Shown: positions 45,186 to 54,449 of the stretch, piece by piece
Numbering within the stretch: the stretch's first letter is position 1
How the letters are laid out: each line of letters opens with the position of its first letter
From: Pseudoalteromonas shioyasakiensis
Lineage (GTDB): Bacteria; Pseudomonadota; Gammaproteobacteria; Enterobacterales; Alteromonadaceae
Reading direction: 5' to 3'
Assembly: GCA_013391845.1 (NCBI GenBank)
Contig: CP058414.1
Location: 3,396,501-3,460,500 of the forward strand
Length of the DNA stretch: 64,000 nt
Notes under the pieces: model-generated
What the model was told of the DNA's origin: nothing
The model's input: the letters and a program-made list of their open reading frames with translations, nothing else
Databases searched by the model: none
Position numbers and translations under genes: made by a program

Positions 45186-45947
45186 CTATGGTGTAATTTT
45201 TGTTCCTACATGCTCGCCTTTTAATAAGGCGACTAAATTTTCTGGCTTTAGCCAGCTGGAGATATACACACCACGTCGTAAATGTTGGGCAGCAAGAAGG
45301 CTGGTCTTTACTTTGACCTCCATCCCGCCCTGAATAACTCCTTCAAGGATTAGTGTTTCGATTTGCTGCGTATTAAGGTGATGTAGTGGCTGCTTATTTG
45401 CATCAAGCACAGCTTCTACGTCAGTCATAAAAATAAGTTCTGCATCGAGTTCTTTAGCAATAGCCGCCGCGGCTTCATCCGCATTGACGTTGTACCATTG
45501 ACCATCTTCGCCAAAGCCAATAGAGCTCACCAGTGGTAAACGACCTTGCCCAAGTAAGCTTGGCAATACGCTGTCACAACTACCTGAACACTGGCCAACT
45601 TGCGCCAATACTTTAAGTTTTTCAGATACCAGTACACCCGCTTCATAAAGGCTTAAACCCACAGGTTTGTGGCCAGCGCTGATTGCTTGACTCATCAATT
45701 GTTTATTGGCACAACCTGCCAGGGCGCCAACAATATAAGGCATTTGCTCATTTGGGCTAATACGTAAGCCTTGATGTTTTGCTGTTACAAAGCCTGCGTC
45801 TTTAAGCCAAGCATCAACCAAGGCTCCACCACCATGCACAATGACAAAGTTATCTTGTTGCTCAGTGGCTAAAACATCAAAAAGAGCTTTTGCAGCATCA
45901 GCGCTATTTAGCACAGCACCACCGACTTTAATGATCCAAGTTTTCAT
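45186..45947 (-). CDS. argB: Acetylglutamate kinase
   Basis: ArgB phosphorylates N-acetylglutamate. The 253-residue amino-acid kinase has TWIIKVGGAVLNSADAAKAL, FVIVHGGGALVDAWLKDAG, a central YNVNADEAAAAIAKELDAEL, and the C-terminal GGMEVKVKTSLLAAQHLRRG. It starts within the argC stop (TAATG), giving tight translational coupling. The size matches the short enterobacterial form, which is usually not feedback-inhibited by arginine. Confidence 0.95.
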   Translation of the reverse strand: MKTWIIKVGGAVLNSADAAKALFDVLATEQQDNFVIVHGGGALVDAWLKDAGFVTAKHQGLRISPNEQMPYIVGALAGCANKQLMSQAISAGHKPVGLSLYEAGVLVSEKLKVLAQVGQCSGSCDSVLPSLLGQGRLPLVSSIGFGEDGQWYNVNADEAAAAIAKELDAELIFMTDVEAVLDANKQPLHHLNTQQIETLILEGVIQGGMEVKVKTSLLAAQHLRRGVYISSWLKPENLVALLKGEHVGTKITP

Positions 45948-46957
45948 TACAGCGCTCCTACTAAACCAGTGTGGTGAGGTTCACCCATAGCTAAATTAAT
46001 ACACTGTAATGCTTGCCCAGCCGCGCCTTTTAATAGGTTATCAATTGCTGACATAACAATGAGTTGTTCACCTTTTTGTTGCCATGCAATATCAACAAAT
46101 GGTTGTTTAGCCACGCCTTTAATACTCGGAACTTTATTTCCAAGTAAACGGATTAAAGGCTCATTAGCTAACACTTGATATGCTGCATCCACTTGCTCTG
46201 CTGTCACACCTGGCTTTAATTGCACATAAATAGTTTCTAAAATTCCACGGGGGAAATTACCTAAATGAGGGGTGAATAACACAGGGTGACCAAGGTGCTG
46301 CTCAATCTCAGGTGTGTGTCTGTGATTAAATAAACCATAAGGGGCAAGTGATACTTCACAAAAATGCGTATTAACACTGGCTTTTCTACCTGCGCCAGTA
46401 ACTCCAGACACCGCATTAACAATAATGGCTTGCTCAGCTAATAAACCAGCTTCTTTAAGTGGTTTTAAAGAATTGAGTGCTGCTGTTGGGTAACAACCTG
46501 CTACAGCAACAAGCTTTGCTTTACTTATAGCATCGCTATTCCATTCAGCTAAGCCATAAGCCGCTTGCTCTAAAAGCTCAGGGTGTTCATGTGCGAAACC
46601 GTAATAAGTTAGGTAATCCTCATTCCCAGCTAAACGGAAACCACCAGACAGGTCGAATACTTTTTTACCCATGGCTAAAAATTGTGGTGCAAGGTCAACG
46701 CTTACCTTGTGATCTGTACATAGACATACATAGTCCGCATTACTTTCGATATCCTTATACGCTTGGGCAGTCAGAGGCTGTAGTGGATACTCTAACAATC
46801 CAAGGTGCTCTGGATATAAATCGCTTAATAATTTGCCTTTATCTAAGCTTCCTTCAGATACATAACATGCTTTCAGGGTCAGTTTTGGGTGCTTAGCAAC
46901 TAAACTTGCTAGCTCTGCGCCGCTATAACCACTTGCGCCAATAATCACTACATTCAT
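45947..46957 (-). CDS. argC: N-acetyl-gamma-glutamyl-phosphate reductase
   Basis: The 336-residue NADPH-dependent enzyme performs the third step of arginine synthesis. It has NVVIIGASGYSGAELASLVA (Rossmann motif), the catalytic Cys in KLVAVAGCYPTAALNSLKPL, the SGVTGAGRKASVNTHF region, and the C-terminal IVMSAIDNLLKGAAGQALQ, a strong family signature. It is the first gene of the operon, and the ARG box lies upstream. It overlaps argB by one base. Confidence 0.97.
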   Translation of the reverse strand: MNVVIIGASGYSGAELASLVAKHPKLTLKACYVSEGSLDKGKLLSDLYPEHLGLLEYPLQPLTAQAYKDIESNADYVCLCTDHKVSVDLAPQFLAMGKKVFDLSGGFRLAGNEDYLTYYGFAHEHPELLEQAAYGLAEWNSDAISKAKLVAVAGCYPTAALNSLKPLKEAGLLAEQAIIVNAVSGVTGAGRKASVNTHFCEVSLAPYGLFNHRHTPEIEQHLGHPVLFTPHLGNFPRGILETIYVQLKPGVTAEQVDAAYQVLANEPLIRLLGNKVPSIKGVAKQPFVDIAWQQKGEQLIVMSAIDNLLKGAAGQALQCINLAMGEPHHTGLVGAL

Positions 46958-47103
46958 TGCTTACTTTTACCTATTCAATCTATTTATCGATACGCCTAAA
47001 AATACTCGCTCAAATGCGAATAAAAACACTGTCTAAAGTAATGAAATCAGGTTATCGTCGTTTCGTGTTCATCGTAAAGCTTTACTAATATTTATGCTTA
47101 AAA

Positions 47104-47121
47104 AGTGAATTGATATTCATC
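47104..47121. promoter_or_regulatory. ARG box (ArgR operator) between argC and argE
   Basis: TGAAT-TGAT-ATTCA (47106-47119) in an AG/TC context matches the ArgR consensus WNTGAATWWWWATTCANW almost throughout. A weaker half-like block follows about 3 bp downstream (TAAATACTTTTATA). ArgR with arginine would repress both divergent units from here. Confidence 0.85.
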
Positions 47122-47178
47122 ATAAATACTTTTATATTGTTATGCAATTAGATTGAATAATTATTTTTGGATTTTTTT

Positions 47179-48330
47179 ATGTCGCTACCCTCTTTTTTAT
47201 CTATGTATCAGCAGCTAATTGCTGCTCCTTCAATTAGCGCGATTGAAGATTCTTTGTGCATGAGCAATAAAGGGGTTATTACCTTGCTCGCACAGTGGTG
47301 CGAAAGCCTTGGGTTTACATGTGAAATCACAGAGCTTGAAAACGGTAAAGGGCGTTACAACTTATTAGCTAGACGTGGTGAAGGAGACGGCGGTTTAATG
47401 CTTGCCGGCCATACTGACACTGTACCATTTGATGATAGTCGTTGGAATTATGATCCGTTCAAACTCAGCGAAGATAACAATAAACTTTATGGTTTAGGTA
47501 GTATTGATATGAAAGGCTTTTTTGCTTTCGTACTGCAAGCTATTAGCGAACTTGATGCAAGCAAGCAAACTGAGCCACTATTAATTCTAGCCACAGCCGA
47601 TGAAGAAACTACAATGGCGGGTGCACAGCAAATCTGCCGTCACCCGAACTTAAAACCTGCACGCTGTATTATTGGTGAGCCAACAGATATGACTCCGGTA
47701 TTTACACATAAAGGTCATATGAGTACAGCTATTCGCGTAATTGGTCGCTCGGGCCATAGCTCAGATCCTGAACGAGGTTTGAACGCCATCGAAGTCATGC
47801 ATAAAATGATTACAAAATTGTTAATCATAAAAGAAGAATTAAAGAATAAATATTCAGTAGAACACTTTGAAATTCCGTACCCTACTTTGAACCTTGGCCA
47901 TATTCATGGCGGTGATAATGCCAACCGCATTTGCGGCTGCTGTGAAATGCATATTGATATGCGACCGTTACCCGGTTTAAGTGTACAAGAACTACAAGCG
48001 ATTTTGCTTAGTGCCGCAGAGGAAATTAATACTCAATACCCCAACGCAGTGAGTGTTATCGATATGCATGAACCAATCCCTGCGTTTAGCGGAAGTACAG
48101 ATACTGCACTTGTGAAACTGGCCGAAAAAGTCTCCGGTCAGCCAGCTGTCGCTGTAAACTATTGTACAGAAGCCCCTTTTATTCAACAACTTGGCTGCGA
48201 AACAATTGTCATGGGGCCAGGCTCAATTAACCAAGCTCACCAACCCGATGAGTTTTTAGCGATGGAAAAAATCAAACCTTCGCAAGCGATTATCAGTAAC
48301 ATGATCAAAGCTAGCTGCTTTAACGACTAA
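47179..48330 (+). CDS. argE: Acetylornithine deacetylase
   Basis: ArgE removes acetate from N-acetylornithine. The 383-residue M20-family metallopeptidase has the metal-site phrases MLAGHTDTVPFDDSRWNYDP, YGLGSIDMKGFFAFVLQAI, and ATADEETTMAGAQQI, plus a dimerisation insert and a C-terminal His (NQAHQPDEFL). ATG at 47179 gives the usual N-terminus; a TTG 12 bases earlier was rejected. With an acetylated-intermediate route, N-acetylglutamate synthase activity is also needed, which here depends on the frame-shifted domain after argH or an unlinked argA. Confidence 0.96.
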   Translation: MSLPSFLSMYQQLIAAPSISAIEDSLCMSNKGVITLLAQWCESLGFTCEITELENGKGRYNLLARRGEGDGGLMLAGHTDTVPFDDSRWNYDPFKLSEDNNKLYGLGSIDMKGFFAFVLQAISELDASKQTEPLLILATADEETTMAGAQQICRHPNLKPARCIIGEPTDMTPVFTHKGHMSTAIRVIGRSGHSSDPERGLNAIEVMHKMITKLLIIKEELKNKYSVEHFEIPYPTLNLGHIHGGDNANRICGCCEMHIDMRPLPGLSVQELQAILLSAAEEINTQYPNAVSVIDMHEPIPAFSGSTDTALVKLAEKVSGQPAVAVNYCTEAPFIQQLGCETIVMGPGSINQAHQPDEFLAMEKIKPSQAIISNMIKASCFND

Positions 48331-48331
48331 T

Positions 48332-48360
48332 TAAAAAAGGAGCATCATGCTCCTTTTTTA
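48332..48360. terminator. Terminator between converging argE and panP
   Basis: TAAAAAAGGAGCA-TCA-TGCTCCTTTTTTA with T tracts on both strands. Confidence 0.9.
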
Positions 48361-48363
48361 TCA

Positions 48364-50004
48364 CTAACTCATATATTTACTTAAGTACTTTTTAAATACT
48401 GGGTCAGTTTTCGCTAGCTCTTTTTGCTCCGCTAAAATATCTTTTAGAATAGCTTTTGAGGTTAATGGATTGGCTAATACGACACGAAAAACCACGGTGG
48501 GTTGATGGTCATATTTTGCTGGTGTTAAACGAGTACGAGATACAAAAGAGCGTCCAGCTTCACGCTGGCGCTTTTGCATACTTGCAGTGAAGCGATTCAA
48601 CGAAGCGTAAATATCTAATTTAGTTTCTTCGTTAGCACCTTTGAGCTTAGCTTGAATTTCTTTTGGAACGTAACGATATGTTAATAGGCACAGCTCAGGT
48701 TCAGAGATTAACTCAAAATCTTCATCTTGTTTGATCATTTCGGCAAAAGTGCGCGCTTTAACAATACTACGGTCAATCAACATCTCGTAGCCTTTACGGC
48801 CAATAACACGTAAGCAAGCATGCACTAACATTGCCATACCTGGGCGGCTTCCCTCTAATGTATGACTACCTAAATCTTTAGAGCCTTTACGAAGAATATA
48901 TTCAGCATGATGCTCAATAGCATCTGTCGCAGCGGGGTCTTTAAATAACACAAGACCCGCGCCCATTGGCACATACATTTGTTTATGCGCATCAATAGTA
49001 ATTGAGTCAGCACGTTCAATACCGCTTAAAAGATGGCGATAGTTTGAAGAAAGTAAGGTTGACCCACCCCATGCGGCGTCCACATGAAAATGACAGCCAA
49101 GCTCTTCGCTTAAATCAGCCATTTCATTTAGCGGGTCTATGCTGCCAGTTTCTGTCGTCCCAGCAACACCAACGAGTGCCATTACCTTTATACCAGACGC
49201 TTCCAGTTCATGGGCTTTTTTGCGCATAGCATCGACATCAACTTTATTATTTTCGCCTGTCGCAATTGCGACAATGTTATCGCGACCAATACCTAGCAAA
49301 TCAACAGTCTTGCCTAATGAATAGTGACCTCGCTCAGAAACCAGTACCGCTAAGCCTTTGTAACCATAGTGCAGCATCCCAGCGATTAATCCCTGTGCTG
49401 CAATACCTTTATAATCGCCATCGGCTTTCAATAAGCGGTTGCGAGCAATCCATAACGCAGTAATGTTAGCTACGGTTCCGCCTGAGCAAAATGCGCCTAA
49501 AGAGGTTTTTGCACTGTGCATCCACTTGCTATAAAAACTCTCAGCTTCGCCATAAGCAAGGTGATGCATCATCCCTAAGACTTGTCTTTCAAGTGGTGTG
49601 AATGCCTTTGAAGTTTCAATTTTTACTAAATTTTGGTTAAGACCTACCATTAACTTAGAAAGCGGTAATACAAAATGCGGTAACGCAGAGGTCATATGAC
49701 CAATGAAGCTTGGTGCAGCCGTATGAACAGAATGAGCAACTAACTGCTCCATAATGTCTTGAGCATAATCAGAAACAAAAGTTGGCTCTTCTGGAATAGT
49801 GGCCGTTTGAAAGTCTTTTTCAATTTCGTGCAAAGGCTTTTCAATTGCAGCTATGTTCTCATTCAAGAACCCAGCTAAATTACTAGAAATTTCAGATTCG
49901 ATTTTACTTAATGTCGAGTCTGGTGCTTCTGGCACCGTAAAAATACGAATCAAGCTTTCTTTAGAGGCGACGGCACAACGCTTTTGATCCATCCTAATAC
50001 CCAT
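48364..50004 (-). CDS. panP: PLP-dependent aspartate 1-decarboxylase, PanP type
   Basis: The 546-residue fold-type I decarboxylase has the PLP Lys341 in SITIDAHKQMYVPMGAG, the cofactor-stacking region GAFCSGGTVANITALW, the Asp in CHFHVDAAWGGS, and a C-terminal domain RTRLTPAKYDHQPTVVFRVV. Length and wording match the TIGR03799 group from Vibrio and Shewanella, proposed to make beta-alanine for pantothenate in place of PanD. A glutamate or tyrosine decarboxylase role is the main alternative. An internal ATG four codons in is also a possible start. panE and coaD lie in the same window, unlinked. Confidence 0.87.
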   Translation of the reverse strand: MGIRMDQKRCAVASKESLIRIFTVPEAPDSTLSKIESEISSNLAGFLNENIAAIEKPLHEIEKDFQTATIPEEPTFVSDYAQDIMEQLVAHSVHTAAPSFIGHMTSALPHFVLPLSKLMVGLNQNLVKIETSKAFTPLERQVLGMMHHLAYGEAESFYSKWMHSAKTSLGAFCSGGTVANITALWIARNRLLKADGDYKGIAAQGLIAGMLHYGYKGLAVLVSERGHYSLGKTVDLLGIGRDNIVAIATGENNKVDVDAMRKKAHELEASGIKVMALVGVAGTTETGSIDPLNEMADLSEELGCHFHVDAAWGGSTLLSSNYRHLLSGIERADSITIDAHKQMYVPMGAGLVLFKDPAATDAIEHHAEYILRKGSKDLGSHTLEGSRPGMAMLVHACLRVIGRKGYEMLIDRSIVKARTFAEMIKQDEDFELISEPELCLLTYRYVPKEIQAKLKGANEETKLDIYASLNRFTASMQKRQREAGRSFVSRTRLTPAKYDHQPTVVFRVVLANPLTSKAILKDILAEQKELAKTDPVFKKYLSKYMS

Positions 50005-50240
50005 AATTAGCAGCTAAAAATGCACCCGATGATGGAACACCTAAGAGAGCACTTTTGCGGCACTGTTTCTACGAAATTGGCTAACTTTACTGGAATATCA
50101 CGAAAATGTCTCGTATAAAGCAAAAAAGCCCTAATTTCGATGACAAAAAAGTGAACCGTTAATGAAATTTACGGTTATTTTCTACTATCAGACAAATGTT
50201 TTTTTAGTATAATCAAGTGATAACTGCTAAGGGAACGTCT

Positions 50241-52091
50241 ATGCCCAAAGGATTGCAAAAAACCAGTTGGCTACTATATGGCTTCGCCGCATTTTTTATT
50301 AGCTTATTTGGCTATATCTATTACACCTATGAAACTTCGCGTAGCGAGATCATGGCGAATATCGATAGTAAATTGTTCAATGCCGCGGTCAGTGTCAGAC
50401 ATATCCTCGGTGATGACTACCACAATATAGTCAATGCAGGTTTACCTATCTCCGCATCAATGTATAAAGAAAAAAGTCGTGCCCTTTCTGAATATGCAAA
50501 ACAAATGCAACTTGCCTATGTTTACGCCATGGTACTTCGTGATGACAAAGTGTACTTTAGTGCATCTAGTTACACACAAAAAGATCAAAATAATGGTCGT
50601 GTTACACAATTTTTAGATGCCTATCCTGAAGCGACTGAACTTAACAAAGAAGCCTTTTTTTCGACAGAGCCAGTTTTTGAGGTATCAAAAGATCAATGGG
50701 GCTATTTTAAAAGCATCTTTGTGACTTTTGTCGATGATAATGGTCACACTTACATCACTGGTGCCGACATAACCATTAGTGACTTAAATCAGCAACTGCA
50801 ACACAGTGTTTCACGAGCGATGATTACCGGCTGCTTTTTTTTCTTTATTGCAGCACTAATTGCAGGGCTCTATTTTTTACAGTTAAAACGCTCGCTCTCA
50901 ACTGATGCGCGTACAGGTTTTGCAAATCATGTAGCACTTGAATACTACATAAAAAGAACCACCAAGCATCGCATGGAGCTGGCAGTAATTGTTATTAACG
51001 AACTAGAAGATATTAGCAGCTTTTATGGCAGTGAAGTTAGCGACAAAGTGATGGCTAACTTGCTTGGCTATTTTCAATTAAGGATACCTAGCGAAGGAGT
51101 TGTCTATCGTTTAGCAACCAATAAAATTGCGTTATTGCAAACTCATAGTGATGAACGCAATATAGATGATGTAATTAATGCCTTTAACTATGCTATTCCA
51201 GCGTTAAAAGAGCCTTATATCTACGTGAGCTTGTATGCGGGAATTGCCACAGGTAATAAATCAATGCTTATAGAGAACGCCCACGTTGCATTACAGCAAG
51301 CAAAACTAAATAATCAACGTATTGTGCGTTATGAAAATATCTTTAAACAAGTTGAAGAGCAATTTAGAAATAACGTTACGCTTGCCAAAGAAGTGAAAGA
51401 AGCCTTCGATAACAATCGAATCGTGCCTTATTTTCAAGCAGTCTATGACAGCCAAAGGAAACATATTAATCATTACCAGTGCCTAGCCAGAATGGCCAGT
51501 GCTACAGGTCGTATCCATACACCTGATTACTTTATGATGGTGCTGAAACGCTCACGTATGGATGGTCTTTTAAGGCGTACTATGTTTACCCGATGCATTG
51601 AGCAGTTTAGAAAAACCAATGTGTGCTGGAGTATCAATATTACCGCACAAGATATTCTTGATCCAAGTTTGAGCGAGTTTTTAGAACTTCAGCTAAGGCG
51701 CTACCCGCAGCCCCACAATATTATTTTTCAGTTTTATGAGCGTGATGCCATTGCTTACTTTAGTGAAGTAAAAACCTTTATTAATATTCTAAAAAATAAA
51801 GGGGCTCAGGTTATTATCAATGAATTCGGCACGGGCTTTTCAAGCTTGCCACACATCAGAAAGCTCGAAATTGATGGTTTAAAACTTGATAAAGGGTTAG
51901 TGAGCCAAATTCATACTAATACAGATAACTATCTGTTTATTGAGAACTTGGTAAAATATGCTCAGCAACTAAAGTTAGATGTGATTGCTGAGCAAGTTGA
52001 TAACGAGCAAATAGCACAGGCACTTGCTCGAGCAGGTGTTACTTTAATGCAAGGGAGCCACTTTGCACCGCCGACTCCTTACATTCATTAA
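50241..52091 (+). CDS. Membrane GGDEF-EAL protein with degenerate catalytic motifs
   Basis: The 616-residue protein has an N-terminal membrane helix, a periplasmic sensor (about 40-195), a second helix (about 200-222), a GGDEF-like and an EAL-like domain. The GGDEF site is lost (the position reads RLATNKIALLQ). The EAL motif reads HYQCLARM and the DDFGTG motif reads INEFGTGFSSLPHIRKLEID, so key metal ligands are changed, while IAEQVDNEQ keeps its Glu. Probably no synthase or esterase activity remains; a CsrD-like or cyclic-di-GMP-binding role is possible. ATG at 50241 has AAGGGA 6 bases upstream and is preferred to GTG at 50217. Confidence 0.88.
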   Translation: MPKGLQKTSWLLYGFAAFFISLFGYIYYTYETSRSEIMANIDSKLFNAAVSVRHILGDDYHNIVNAGLPISASMYKEKSRALSEYAKQMQLAYVYAMVLRDDKVYFSASSYTQKDQNNGRVTQFLDAYPEATELNKEAFFSTEPVFEVSKDQWGYFKSIFVTFVDDNGHTYITGADITISDLNQQLQHSVSRAMITGCFFFFIAALIAGLYFLQLKRSLSTDARTGFANHVALEYYIKRTTKHRMELAVIVINELEDISSFYGSEVSDKVMANLLGYFQLRIPSEGVVYRLATNKIALLQTHSDERNIDDVINAFNYAIPALKEPYIYVSLYAGIATGNKSMLIENAHVALQQAKLNNQRIVRYENIFKQVEEQFRNNVTLAKEVKEAFDNNRIVPYFQAVYDSQRKHINHYQCLARMASATGRIHTPDYFMMVLKRSRMDGLLRRTMFTRCIEQFRKTNVCWSINITAQDILDPSLSEFLELQLRRYPQPHNIIFQFYERDAIAYFSEVKTFINILKNKGAQVIINEFGTGFSSLPHIRKLEIDGLKLDKGLVSQIHTNTDNYLFIENLVKYAQQLKLDVIAEQVDNEQIAQALARAGVTLMQGSHFAPPTPYIH

Positions 52092-52753
52092 AGATTAATC
52101 ACTAAACGATGACTTTGTTGACCACTAGCCCAATATTTACGTTCAAACGGAGTAATTGCAGTATCGCTTTCATACTGCTGGACATCGCACTTATGCCCTG
52201 CAAGTTCAAGTGAGCGAGCAAACTCCTTTACGTAAATATCCCAGTTACTCCTAAGCTCTAAACGACCACCTAGTTTAATGATAAACGGGAAGATAGCAGC
52301 GCCGTGCCATCTTCTTTGCAAGTGTTTTGCTTTCGGCCATGGATTTGGATACAGCAGGTAATGATGGCTTGGTTGCCAGTTTGCAGCGACCGCTAAACGC
52401 CAAAAGTCGTTTAAGTCAGCTTGCACTAAAATATACTGCCCTGCATCAGTTTGCTTATATTCGATATCATGTTTATCTAAACGATGTGATGATTTATCAA
52501 TTCCAATCACTAACGCATCAGGGTGATGTTTTGCTAAGTTAGCGGTACTTTCACCAACACCACAACACGAGTCAAGAATGATAGGTCCGCTAAACGCTTG
52601 CACCTTTTCATTGACCTGATCAAAAGCCGCTTGCGTATGCCCTGCAATCGGCTTTTTAAATTCAGCACTTAAGTGCTTTAAAACTATTTCGTCTAGCTTT
52701 TCATGTAAGCCAGGTTGATTCGATACAATACTTCTCGAATTTGCATCCGTCAT
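52088..52753 (-). CDS. TrmB-like SAM-dependent methyltransferase
   Basis: The 221-residue protein has a Rossmann methyltransferase core (GPIILDSCCGVGESTANLA, VIGIDKSSHRLDKHD, YILVQADLNDFWRL). It has the TrmB-type catalytic phrase LYPNPWPKAKHLQRRWHG, where TrmB has DPWHKKRH. The C-terminus TAITPFERKYWASGQQSHRL resembles the TrmB T-x-F-E block. It is probably a paralog rather than the housekeeping tRNA m7G46 enzyme. It begins within the stop of the ABC permease gene (TAATG) and overlaps the converging GGDEF-EAL gene by 4 bp. Confidence 0.8.
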   Translation of the reverse strand: MTDANSRSIVSNQPGLHEKLDEIVLKHLSAEFKKPIAGHTQAAFDQVNEKVQAFSGPIILDSCCGVGESTANLAKHHPDALVIGIDKSSHRLDKHDIEYKQTDAGQYILVQADLNDFWRLAVAANWQPSHHYLLYPNPWPKAKHLQRRWHGAAIFPFIIKLGGRLELRSNWDIYVKEFARSLELAGHKCDVQQYESDTAITPFERKYWASGQQSHRLVINL

Positions 52754-53520
52754 TAGTGTCTAAGCCCCACACCACGTTTAATAAGGGTTAATGCTAAAGT
52801 AAATAAACCCACAATAAATAAAGCAAGTACACCAAATGCTACCGATAAGTCGACATCCGACACACCTAAGAAGCCATATCTAAATGCATTTACCATGTAA
52901 ATAATTGGGTTTACTTGCGATACACCTTGCCAAAATTCTGGCAACAGGCTGATAGAGTAAAACACACCACCTAGATAGGTCAGCGGCGTTAAAATGAAGG
53001 TCGGGATAATACTAATATCATCGAAGCTATTAGCATAAATTGCGTTAATAAGTCCGCCTAACGCAAACACAGCCGACGTTAAAATAACCGTAGCCATAAT
53101 CACAAAAATATTATGAATTTGAATATCAACAAATAGCAAAGAGACACAGCTAACAATTAAACCAACCAGCATGCCACGCGTCATACCACCACCCATGTAG
53201 CCTAGTACGATAATGTAATTCGGCACTGGCGCAACTAAGAGCTCTTCAATGCTTTTTTGGAATTTAGTAGAATAAAAACTCGAGGCAACATTTGAGTACG
53301 AATTGGTGATCACCGACATCATTATCAGACCCGGTACAATAAACTCCATATAAGTAAAGCCACCCATATCACCAATACGAGAACCGATCAGATTACCAAA
53401 AATCACAAAATACAGGCTCATCGTGATTGCAGGCGGAACTAAGGTTTGCACCCAAATACGTAAAAAGCGAATACACTCTTTGATCCAAATACTTTTTAGC
53501 GCTACTCCATATTTAAACAT
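52753..53520 (-). CDS. ABC-2 type transporter permease (YadH-like)
   Basis: The 255-residue permease has six membrane helices and the ABC-2 family phrases ECIRFLRIWVQTLVPPAITM at the start, SFYSTKFQKSIEELLVAPVP, and LTYLGGVFYSISLLPEFWQ. It starts inside the stop of the ATPase gene (TAATG). Together they form a YadGH-type exporter. The substrate is not known; YadGH is not well characterised even in E. coli. Confidence 0.93.
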   Translation of the reverse strand: MFKYGVALKSIWIKECIRFLRIWVQTLVPPAITMSLYFVIFGNLIGSRIGDMGGFTYMEFIVPGLIMMSVITNSYSNVASSFYSTKFQKSIEELLVAPVPNYIIVLGYMGGGMTRGMLVGLIVSCVSLLFVDIQIHNIFVIMATVILTSAVFALGGLINAIYANSFDDISIIPTFILTPLTYLGGVFYSISLLPEFWQGVSQVNPIIYMVNAFRYGFLGVSDVDLSVAFGVLALFIVGLFTLALTLIKRGVGLRH

Positions 53521-54449
53521 TATTCGCCTCGCCCTTGTTCTAATAGTCCTACAAACAACTCTTCTAAACGGTTTGCTTTATTTCGCATACTAAGCACTGT
53601 ATTACCTTGCTCACTCAGTGCACTAAATACATGGTTTAAGCCCTGAGACTTCGCCACTTCAACTTCTAAAGTGTGGTCATCAGTCAGTGTATATTTGTAA
53701 CCTGCAATGCTAATTGGCTGCACAGGCTGCTTTAAGTCAAGTACAAAGGTTTCTTTGTCAAGCTTGGCAAGTAAGGCTTTAATGGTGGTGTTTTCAACAA
53801 TCACGCCGCTGTCGATAATCGCGATGTTTCTACATAACAGCTCAGCTTCTTCTAGATAGTGGGTAGTCAAGATGATGGTGACACCTTGCTTATTAATCTC
53901 GCGAAGAAAATCCCACATAGAGCGGCGTAGCTCAATATCAACACCTGCTGTTGGTTCATCTAAAATAAGTAATTTAGGTTCATGCATCAGTGCACGAGCA
54001 ATCATTAAACGGCGTTTCATACCACCTGAAAGGGTGCGCGCTTGCTTATCTTTTTTCTCAAATAAACCTAGCTGCTTTAAGTACTTTTCAGCTCGCTCAT
54101 GGGCCAGCTTTCTTGGTACACCGTAATAACCTGCTTGGTTAACCAAAATTTGGTTAAGTGTTTCAAATTGACTAAAGTTAAACTCTTGCGGCACTAAGCC
54201 AAGTTCAGACTTAGCGGCTTCCAAATCTGTATCAATGTCGTGACCAAACACCTGTACACGACCGGCACTTTTGTTCACTAAAGATGAGATAACACCAATG
54301 GTGGTTGATTTACCGGCACCGTTTGGGCCAAGTAAGGCAAAGAAATCACCTTGCTGAACTTGTAAATCAATACCTTTTACAGCTTCAACACCATTTTTAT
54401 AAACCTTTTTTAGGCCTTCAATATTTAATGCGATCGTTTTTTCGCTCAC
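53520..54449 (-). CDS. ABC transporter ATPase (YadG-like)
   Basis: The 309-residue protein has Walker [15 protein letters not shown], the signature [15 protein letters not shown], Walker [12 protein letters not shown], and the H-loop [13 protein letters not shown]-terminal extension of about 80 residues follows. The GTG start at 54449 overlaps the ubiX stop as GTGA, with GAGAGGG 6 bases upstream; a longer frame starting at 54473 would lie inside ubiX. It forms a tight operon with the permease. Confidence 0.94.
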   Translation of the reverse strand: MSEKTIALNIEGLKKVYKNGVEAVKGIDLQVQQGDFFALLGPNGAGKSTTIGVISSLVNKSAGRVQVFGHDIDTDLEAAKSELGLVPQEFNFSQFETLNQILVNQAGYYGVPRKLAHERAEKYLKQLGLFEKKDKQARTLSGGMKRRLMIARALMHEPKLLILDEPTAGVDIELRRSMWDFLREINKQGVTIILTTHYLEEAELLCRNIAIIDSGVIVENTTIKALLAKLDKETFVLDLKQPVQPISIAGYKYTLTDDHTLEVEVAKSQGLNHVFSALSEQGNTVLSMRNKANRLEELFVGLLEQGRGE

